Below are positions 20,858 to 27,500 of a stretch of DNA of 27,500 bases, piece by piece. The stretch spans positions 1 to 27,500 of the forward strand of contig LRSR01006101.1 of assembly GCA_001579985.1 (NCBI GenBank). The letters run 5' to 3'. The stretch comes from Hypsibius dujardini (Eukaryota > Tardigrada > Eutardigrada > Parachela > Hypsibiidae). Below the pieces are notes generated by a model. It was not told the origin of the DNA, searched no databases, and saw only the letters and a list, made by a program, of their open reading frames with translations. The translations under genes were made by a program, and so were the position numbers. The first letter of the stretch is position 1; each line of letters begins with the position of its first letter.

Positions 20858-23800
20858 TCAACGCCGACCGCCACCATCACGGTGGCGGGATGAGGAAAGA
20901 CGGACGGGCGATCGGCTGCGCGACGATCGTCTCCGGTAGTCACGGTCGTCCCGTGAGCGCGATCTACGCCGATCGTCACGGTCACGATTCCGCTGGACGT
21001 CGCGTTTGCCGCCGCCAATCAACGGAGACGAGCCATGGGGACTGCGTTGCGCGGGTCTGCTGCCCCTGGACGGGGAGCGTTTTCGGTCATTGGAACGGGC
21101 ACGGATGCCGTCTTCGCGGGAGCGTTGCCGGTCGGCCGAGCGGCTTCGGCTGCTGCGGTACCGAGAGCCGTTCCGCGGGGAAGCCGCCGCCCTGCGGCGC
21201 TTTTCTTCACGCACTGCTAGTCTGTCCGCGGAGGAGCTCCGGTGGCGTTTTTCTCGCTCCTTCGACGACGGTTCGTCCTTGGACGGACGAGGTTCCGTTT
21301 CTAACGCACACGAAAAGCAAACACAATTTCAGATAAATTGTGCGCTGTTACTGTATTTTCGCGTTAGACAGGGACAGTAGTACTGCAGTGGAACGTGTGC
21401 ACGGCTTGTGTGCACCGTACACACAGCACAAGCGCCGCGTGGCCGATTAAACGTTCCACAGCTCGTACTCTGTCCCTGTCTAACGCGAAATTACAGTACT
21501 TTTAAAAAACAACTTCCACAAACCTTTCGCTGCAGCTTGTTCTGGTGTAGTGTGCACACTGTCCGGTGTGCCACCTGTCTCCTGATCGATCACAATACCC
21601 AGAGGCCCCTTCGATCGAGCAGTGTCCATGGCCTTGCGCATGGCAGTGATTTTTCCCTCAATTTCCAAAACCGGCGGCTGAAGGAGAAGAGAAGACATTA
21701 CTTTCCCTCCCAATCGGAATTTCAAAAATACCTCTCAATATATCAAGATTCTTCATTGGGGTCTCGGACTGGAGATCACATCCGCGGTTCCAGAACAAAA
21801 TAAGGAAGAAAGAAAATTCTCGCACCACTTTGTGCATACGACCCGGGACTTGATTGATTGATTCATTAGCAACGCTTCCGAAGTTTCGTTTTTCTTATCC
21901 CAACCACTGTAAAGCGTTTGATTCCAAGATTTTTGACATTCTTCCACTCCAAATTCGATTTGGAATCAATTGACATCAAGAGAATCTTATTGGGATGCCA
22001 GGGGGCGGAGCTATGGGTCATTTCTGCAATGTCACTCGGAAGCCTAGATTGAAACTAGCCCATGGCTCCGCCCCCTAGCATCCAAAAAAGGTTATGCTGA
22101 TGTTAATCGACTTTAAATCGAATTTGGAGTGGAGGGATGTCAAAAATCTTGGAATCAAACGCTTAAAAGTGGTTGCGATCAAAGAACTGAAACTTCGGAA
22201 TGAATCAACCAATCAACCAATCAAGCCCCGGGTCATAACACAAAGTGGTGCGGAAATTTTCCTTCTTCCATATTTTTTTGTCCGAAGCCGTGGATGTGAT
22301 TTCCAGCCCGAGATCCCAATGTAAGATCATGATAAATAAACAGATATTTGTAAGAGAAAACCCCACTCCGATCGGGGAGGGGGGAATTTCCGTTCTTGCC
22401 CCCAAGTGAGACTGACCAGTTTGATGGAGTACAGCAATAAAATGCTGGTTGCAATTTCCTCCATGTTCTCTTTCGTCACTCCGAACAGCGATGACCAGGA
22501 GATGTTTTGCGGCAATGGGACCTGCAATTTCCTAGCGGTAAGGAAAATGCACCCGCAAGCGACGGCCTCGGGTGAGAATCGAACAAACAGATCCGTACGA
22601 AGACTATCGTTCATGTAATTCCTACGAATAGAAACGACCGTGTCAGGCAAATCCAAATCCAAGTCCCCATCTCGCGACGGCGATATCTCGCGACGGCGAT
22701 ATCTCGCGATATCTGGCTCGTTCTTCTCGTTTCTCTGCAGACGTTGTTGCGCGGTGCAGAAGACTTTGTGATTCTCCCATTCCACCTCACATCATCTGAA
22801 GAGACAATGCAAACCAACGACAACAGGGCGTGATTCGAGGTACCTCCACGAACCTCCCAACCGCCGCCGATCTTATTTGGGGCTTATTCACAGGGAGGAG
22901 GCGTGTGGCAGGCACAGTCGGGCAGGAGGAAGAGTGCGTGTCTCTCCGTCTTCTTCTGGCCCCCCAACAACATCTGACAGAGAAACGAGATTAGATATCG
23001 CCACGCGCTGGAGGAATCAACAGCTCCCACAGAGGCAGACCCCCCAGCCTCAAGAAACAAACCGCCCCGGCATGTGTGTTCAATTGATTTTTCGGTAAAC
23101 CCATCAAGCGAGAGAGAGAGAGTTGCAAAAAAACTTACCCGACTAACTGAAACAATTTCGGTATCTCAAAAAAGACAACACGAAACCGGTCAAAAACTTA
23201 CCAAGCACGTTGTACGAATGTGTTATTCCTGTCCAGTTCCAGCACTTGCAGGTACATACAGATCAGCTGTAAGGACATGAGAATGCGACGGGTTTTATAA
23301 GGGCACATGAAAGATACCACGCAACGATCCTCTCACCCTGACGTACCTTGTGAGGATGCTTGACATGAACGCAGAAGCCGAGCTCCTTCAGCAGTCGTCG
23401 TTCACATTTGATGACTTGATTTTTCAGATTCACGTAGCCGTAATCCAGAATCATCGGCTCAATTGGCCTGGAAGGCAAAAGAAGACATTAAGACACCTGG
23501 AAAAAGATCAACGCCAAAAAAACCTGGTTAAACTTTCATATCCATCAATCAATCAATAAATCAATCAATAGATCAATCAACTAATCGATCAATCAATCGA
23601 TCAATCAATCGATCAATCAATCGATCAATCAATCGATCAATCAGTCAGTAGATCAATCAATAGATCGATCAACCAATCAATAGATCGATCAATCAATCAA
23701 TAAATCAATCAATCTAACAACTGCGCCACCAGCTTCCCGAACCGGCGGCAAACCTTACTCTAGCAGCACGGTCGAGACAGACAACCTCGGGCTTCTTTCT

Positions 23801-25265
23801 CAGAAGGATTACGGCAGTACTTTCGTAAGGACAGAAACTGTAGCATACGAGGTAGCGATGACTACGCTACTAGACTTCCGAGTCAGCAAGGGCACCGTCA
23901 GCAAACGGTACTCACTGACATACCGCTTCTCAGTTTTCTGTCCCTACGAAAGTACTTGCACATTATAAACACTCGCTTAAACAGAAGCTCCAGGTTGAAC
24001 GTCTCGCACGCGATGAGGTAAGGCTTTGTCGCTGCCTCCCAGTCCGGAGAGGCGGTCAGTCAGTAAGCTAAGCGCTCGCTCATTTTCCACTTGAAACGAC
24101 ACACACCCCAACTCTTACTCCTGTAAACCAAACAATCGGTCCATCAGTCAACAGGTCCGTTTCCAGTCGTGCGGCAGGAAAATATACTCACTCGTTGCAC
24201 AACGTCTGTCGGACATGCGTGAAGACGTTGATAATGTCCCGCAGTCGTTTCGGGAATTCCTCCACCTTCGAGGCCAGGTAGATGCAGGCTATGGCGATCG
24301 TCTGGAAAAAACACACGCAAAGCATCAGGTAAAAGAGAAAAAGGGAAACGTGCATATAGTGGAAAGACAAGAGGGAAACCAAACAGCTTACAAAGTAGTC
24401 GTGCCTGAGGAAGGATTTTATATGATAAAATCGCTGATACAACACTTGCGCTGTCGCCATCGCGGTCTGAAAATACAGAAAAAAAGGCTGATATTACATC
24501 ATATGATTCCCGTACGGAGGTAATCAACAACCGACGAGTTAATGCTTGTTTTCAACAAAGACAAACAGAAAAAACAGTCAGGTGGCAAAACATCGAAGGA
24601 GATCTCTGTACTTTGCTGCAGTTGATTGGTTGATTGCTCTGTGTTAAACTCTCAATCAATCAATCAACCACACCAACACTCACGCAAACATTGAAAACGT
24701 CCCCGCTCTTCTCCAACCACAATCTGCAGCCTCGACCACAGCAATCATCGAAGATTATTTTAAAAAATAACAAGAAAGACCATACCTGAGGTAATTTCAG
24801 CAATATCCCTGCATGCTGGATTAAATCGCATCCAAGACGCCGTAAAAACCACTCGGTCCTGCCGTCTAAGCCCTCCACCATCGACGGTGTCGGGTGCAGC
24901 CGCTCATCCGGGAGAATCAGATTCTCCAGCGATATCACCACCCGTCCGAAGGTCCGCTGCAGAGACGTCTGCGGTGGTGGGGGATTGGCCCGTTGTTGCA
25001 TCAACAGGTCAGGCGACATGGAAGAAGTTTTCAACGACGTCTCCGTGTTGTTCTTCTCCCCTCCTCCATTCTCCGCCGCCGTGGTGGTCTCCGCTTTGAT
25101 GGGAGGAGCTTTTACGATCGCTGTGGGGACTCGCTTTTTCACCACGATGTCAGCTGTGGGGGCGCGATGATGATGGTCGGAGGATTTTCTGTCGCGCTTC
25201 TCGAAGACCTCCATTAAATTTGACGATTTCTTCGACAGATGCCCGCGCGACTCCACCTCCAGCAT
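20858..25265 (-). CDS. CCNL1: Cyclin L (CDK11-partner cyclin with RS tail), 8 exons, ~550 aa
   Basis: Minus-strand exons: 25265-24786, 24466-24392, 24301-24192, 23467-23347, 23266-23202, 22621-22417, 21677-21524 and 21300-20858 (TGA). They sum to 1653 nt with consistent phases and GT-AG borders. Known role: L-type cyclins pair with CDK11 kinases in nuclear speckles and act in transcription and pre-mRNA splicing. Seen: a family-specific N-terminal block [19 protein letters not shown], then [17 protein letters not shown] and [15 protein letters not shown] (first cyclin fold), [53 protein letters not shown], and [20 protein letters not shown] (second fold). Exons 7-8 form a linker and an Arg/Ser-rich tail (about residues 420-550) typical of cyclin L. 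An N-terminal ~110-residue low-complexity stretch comes before the cyclin box. Vertebrates have two paralogues (CCNL1/CCNL2), and this one copy cannot be assigned to either, so the symbol is by family. The ATG at 25265 follows a sequence resembling a splice acceptor, so a 5' UTR intron is possible. Introns 3, 6 and 7 contain inverted-repeat elements. Confidence 0.94.
21349..21498. mobile_element. TA-flanked MITE-like element in cyclin L intron 7
   Basis: Inverted arms at 21349-21396 and 21451-21498, starting TA-CTGTATTTTCGCGTTAGA and continuing CAGGGACAG, match with few differences (the other end has CTGTAATTTCGCG). The central 54 bp are also partly self-complementary. A TA dinucleotide on both sides is the target-site duplication of Tc1/mariner-type elements, so this is probably a non-autonomous copy, with no coding capacity. 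Confidence 0.8.
21741..22334. mobile_element. ~594-bp foldback palindrome in cyclin L intron 6
   Basis: The two halves are reverse complements about an axis at 22037/22038. Examples: CATTGGGGTCTCGGACTGGA at 21754 mirrors TCC…CCCAATG ending 22321; AATTCGATTT at 21951 mirrors AAATCGAATT; GGGATGCCAGGGGGCGGAGC mirrors the GGCTCCGCCCCCTAGCATCC block. Arms are about 280 bp with scattered mismatches, and the loop is ~36 nt. It covers 80% of the 739-nt intron. The ends lie next to TA dinucleotides. No protein is encoded. It is likely a foldback or MITE-type element. Confidence 0.85.
22660..22715. repeat. GATATCTCGCGACGGC tandem in cyclin L intron 5
   Basis: A 16-bp unit repeated about 2.5 times, containing TCTCGCGA, a motif known from some animal promoters. 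It lies 40-95 nt upstream of the exon 6 acceptor. Confidence 0.75.
23543..23716. repeat. (TCAA/TCGA)n array in cyclin L intron 3
   Basis: ATCAATCAATCGATCAATCA-type tetranucleotide tract of about 170 bp. Confidence 0.95.
23818..23954. mobile_element. Second TA-flanked MITE-like element, cyclin L intron 3
   Basis: Terminal inverted repeats TA-CTTTCGTAAGGACAGAAA (23818) and TA-CTTTCGTAGGGACAGAAA (reverse complement ending 23954) frame a ~133-bp core. The TIR shares TTTCG and GGACAG steps with the intron 7 element, so the two may be related. Confidence 0.65.
24607..24668. repeat. TTGATTGG/(TCAA) inverted pair in cyclin L intron 1
   Basis: GTTGATTGGTTGATTG and CAATCAATCAATCAAC lie about 30 nt apart in opposite orientation and could pair as a small hairpin. 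Confidence 0.6.
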
Positions 25266-25403
25266 TCCTGGGACGGAGTTGTAGAAAAAAATTGGATCCT
25301 CAGTCAAATTTGCCAATCTCTATGGAATGGATCCCGCGAAAGAGATAAACAAAACAGAGAGTGGAAAAATAATCTTTTTTTTTTGAAAACGACGAGCACG
25401 CTT

Positions 25404-25418
25404 GCGTTATATAAACGC
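25404..25418 (-). promoter_or_regulatory. Possible TATA box of cyclin L
   Basis: The palindromic GCGTTATATAAACGC reads GCGTTTATATAACGC on the minus strand. It lies about 140 bp upstream of the cyclin L ATG, so a start site about 30 bp downstream would give a leader of roughly 100 nt. Because the site is palindromic it could serve either strand. Confidence 0.3.
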
Positions 25419-25549
25419 TAACCACGCACAGTCGTAAATGGGTCGGACATAACCACCCCATAGACACATAACACTATACGCGAATTGGTCGGAGTAGCGC
25501 CCACGCTTTTCTAGTTTGGGCTAGTGACGCCACCCATTTCAACATTTCA

Positions 25550-25715
25550 ATAATAACGTGCTTTAGTTTACTCCAAAATCCAAATCCAGCAAATTCCAGT
25601 TTCAAATCCAGCCAGTGCAAATTCAATCTGAGCCTATGAAAATTCAAATTCCAGTTCCATTTCACTTTGGAATCTGGAACTGACTGGAATCTTGAATTTC
25701 GGCCGGTCATTCCAG
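25550..25715. repeat. Degenerate AATTCCAGTTT repeats, partly palindromic
   Basis: Short AAATCCAG/AATTCCAG words recur on plus from 25569 and as their complement (TTGGAATCTGGAACTGACTG) from 25666, giving a diffuse inverted structure. No gene seen. Confidence 0.5.
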
Positions 25716-25747
25716 TATTTTAGCGCAACTGCCCTGTCTGCCACGAA

Positions 25748-25924
25748 ATGTCTTACTCGACATCCATCGAGAAGCAAAAAATCTCTCATGACGGATCATT
25801 TCAGCCTACCCCGGGAATTTCATCGGGATCCACGAGTATACAGCAGGCAAGTCTTTCTAGAAAGCCCGTGACAGTGATTATCAATCAATCAATCGACGGT
25901 TGGGAAATGCTTATCACAAGCTAA
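25748..25924 (+). CDS. Weak candidate ORF or first exon divergent from cyclin L
   Basis: A 58-codon plus-strand frame from ATG 25748 starts MSYSTSIEKQKISHDGSFQP and is Ser/Gln-rich, like a disordered N-terminus. It lies divergently about 480 bp from the cyclin L start. It could end at a GC donor (CAG|GCAAGT near 25850) or run into a TCAATCAATC tract and stop. There is no homology that I recognise, so it may be chance. Confidence 0.15.
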   Translation: MSYSTSIEKQKISHDGSFQPTPGISSGSTSIQQASLSRKPVTVIINQSIDGWEMLITS

Positions 25925-26051
25925 AACCGGTTCCTGCTGTATGGATCCAGACGATGACGGCAACGTGACTTAATCTCCTCATAATCCGAGGCCAGACGAG
26001 ACACTAAGGAAACGGATGTCCTAAATCAACCTGTCTCTTGTTGGTACGTAC

Positions 26052-26370
26052 TAAAACATGCTGTACTCGTGTGCTGTAGTGGGTGTGCTGTACTGAGTGT
26101 GCTGTACTCGTGTACTGTACTGGGTGTGCTGTACTGAGTGTGCTGTACTGGGTGTGCTGTACTGGGTGTCCTGTACTGAGTGTGCTGTACTGGGTATGCT
26201 GTACTGGGTGTGCTGTAGTGGGTGTGCTGTAGTGGGTGTGCTGTAGTGGGTGTGCTGTACTGGGTGTGCTGTAGTGGGTGTGCTGTAGTGGGTGTGCTGT
26301 ACTGGGTATGCTGTACTGGGTGTGCTGTACTGGGCGTGCTGTACTGGGTGTACTGTACTGTTTTGTGTAA
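26052..26370. repeat. 14-bp minisatellite GTGTGCTGTACTGG
   Basis: About 22 units of 13-14 bp (GGGTGTGCTGTACT, with GTAGT and GAGTG variants). Confidence 0.96.
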
Positions 26371-26707
26371 TGTTTTACAGTTGCCTTAAAAAAAAAAGTT
26401 ATGTGATTTTGCTTAGATAAAACATTAGGAATCAGAGGAGTAAAATAGATTTCAAGAAACTCAAAAAATTTGAATTTTGTACTAGAAAAAGATGATATTC
26501 GCACAGTTTGACGGCAAAAACGCCTGAATTACAGATGAATGTTAGCCTACTAATTTTGTTTCTGTAACATTTATCCTTTTTTTTCGACAGAATAAATATG
26601 AGTCGTATTTTATAAACTATCATTCTCTAGCGAGTTTTCAAAAATTGTTACTTTCCTACAATTTAGTTTGCTCCTCCGATTCCTATTATTTTGTCCAACC
26701 AAAATTA
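26371..26707. other. AT-rich spacer between two minisatellites
   Basis: AT-rich unique sequence with A- and T-runs (26391-26399, 26577-26585). No supported gene. Confidence 0.6.
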
Positions 26708-26962
26708 CTCAGTACAGTACATCAGTACAGTACATCAGTACAGTACACTCAGTACAGTACACGAGTACAGTACACGAGTACAGTACACGAGTACAGTACA
26801 CTCAGTACAGTACATCAGTACAGTACATGAGTACAGTACACTCAGTACAGTACACGAGTACAGTACATGAGTACAGTACATGAGTACAGTACATGAGTAC
26901 AGTACATGAGTACAGTACACGAGTACAGTACACTCAGTACAGTACATGAGTACAGTACATGT
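26708..26962. repeat. 13-14-bp minisatellite AGTACAGTACATG, inverted relative to 26052-26370
   Basis: About 19 units of AGTACAGTACAYG or AGTACAGTACACTC. The reverse complement (GTGTACTGTACTGAG) matches the unit of the array at 26052-26370 with one typical difference (TACTGT for TGCTGT). Confidence 0.96.
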
Positions 26963-27168
26963 TTAATACGTGCCCCCTGACTGCCGTCCGGTAAATCTGT
27001 TTTTTTTAATGTCGGTCTTCATCTGTGGTCGCCGTGATGAAGCACACATCAAACAGCTCGGCTCATTGCTACAGTTGTGTCGAACCCGGAAGACGGTTGG
27101 TCGGTTAACCGTTGCTGTTGAATTTCCTATTCTCAACCTGGCAGACCAGGGTTGTCATTTTTTTGCTC

Positions 27169-27280
27169 AGACGGCGCCTTGGAGAAGTTCATGACCAAGG
27201 AGATGTTGATAGTGGACAACACAATGTTATCCCATGCCGAAATGGAATTTAACACCAAGTCGTCAATATCTTCTGACTGA
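27169..27280 (+). CDS. Weak candidate terminal exon of unknown gene
   Basis: A good acceptor (TTTTTTTGCTCAG at about 27156-27168) is followed by an open frame GALEKFMTKEMLIVDNTMLS, continuing to a TGA at 27278-27280. An upstream open stretch (about 27030-27100, with DEAHIKQLGSLLQL) could be an earlier exon. The minus strand of the same interval is also open (EDIDDLVLNSISAWDNIVLS), so even the strand is uncertain. I recognise neither product. Confidence 0.18.
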
Positions 27281-27424
27281 AGTGGCGAGCTTCACGTTTC
27301 CAAAACCAGGAAGTCCGGATTCGGGAACAGTCCAACGGTGGATTTGCACCATGATAGGAACACAAGTATGGACGTTTGTCTGAGTGTGCAGGATATTCAT
27401 TTATCTTTTTGCCTATTTGTCTAG

Positions 27425-27500
27425 GGTGTCTGTCTGTCTGTCTGTCTGTCTGCCTGTCTGCCTGTCTGCCTGTCTGCCTGTCTGTCTGTCTGTCTGTCTG
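27425..27500. repeat. (CTGT/CCTG)n array at right edge
   Basis: CTGT tetranucleotides with regular CTGCCTGT variants, cut by the window end. Confidence 0.95.

Overview
This is nuclear DNA from a eukaryote, most likely an invertebrate animal. Three spliced protein genes can be assembled on the minus strand with GT-AG introns. One of them (mL64/GADD45GIP1) is a mitochondrial ribosomal protein typical of animals. The smallest introns are about 80-90 nt, and there are very many (CAGA)n/(CTGT)n and (TCAA)n tracts. I cannot place the species.

Layout: 1-8480 is gene-poor and dominated by (CAGA/CAGG)n or (CTGT/CCTG)n arrays, plus one 350-bp trinucleotide array (4207-4555). I found no gene there that I can support. 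8480-11660 holds a 33-bp minisatellite, a tentative two-exon micro-gene on the minus strand (8865-9283) with a GC-rich, CCAAT-containing stretch upstream, and more CTGT/CCTG arrays.

11667-13037 (minus) is the mL64/GADD45GIP1 (CRIF1) gene, 3 exons, about 289 aa. 13100-13655 is an intergenic 72-73-bp tandem array lying just upstream of mL64 and downstream of the next gene. 13835-19230 (minus) is a TRAPPC8 homologue, 8 exons, about 1324 aa. Its reading phases agree across all seven introns. 19231-20857 is intergenic, with a recent ~210-bp duplication, a strong hairpin and a 24-bp array. 20858-25265 (minus) is cyclin L, 8 exons, about 550 aa, with cyclin folds followed by an RS-rich tail. 25266-27500 holds a possible promoter, weak exon candidates and two related minisatellites in opposite orientation.

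The three genes have unrelated housekeeping roles: mitochondrial translation, vesicle tethering/autophagy, and transcription-coupled splicing with CDK11. They share orientation, not an obvious pathway. The most notable feature is what fills their introns and spacers. Introns free of repeats are 80-150 nt, and most larger ones have a tandem array, a foldback palindrome or a TA-flanked MITE-like element in them. Complementary CAGA and CUGU arrays lie on both sides of TRAPPC8 exons. I see no CRISPR, no prokaryotic operon and no convincing tRNA or rRNA gene.
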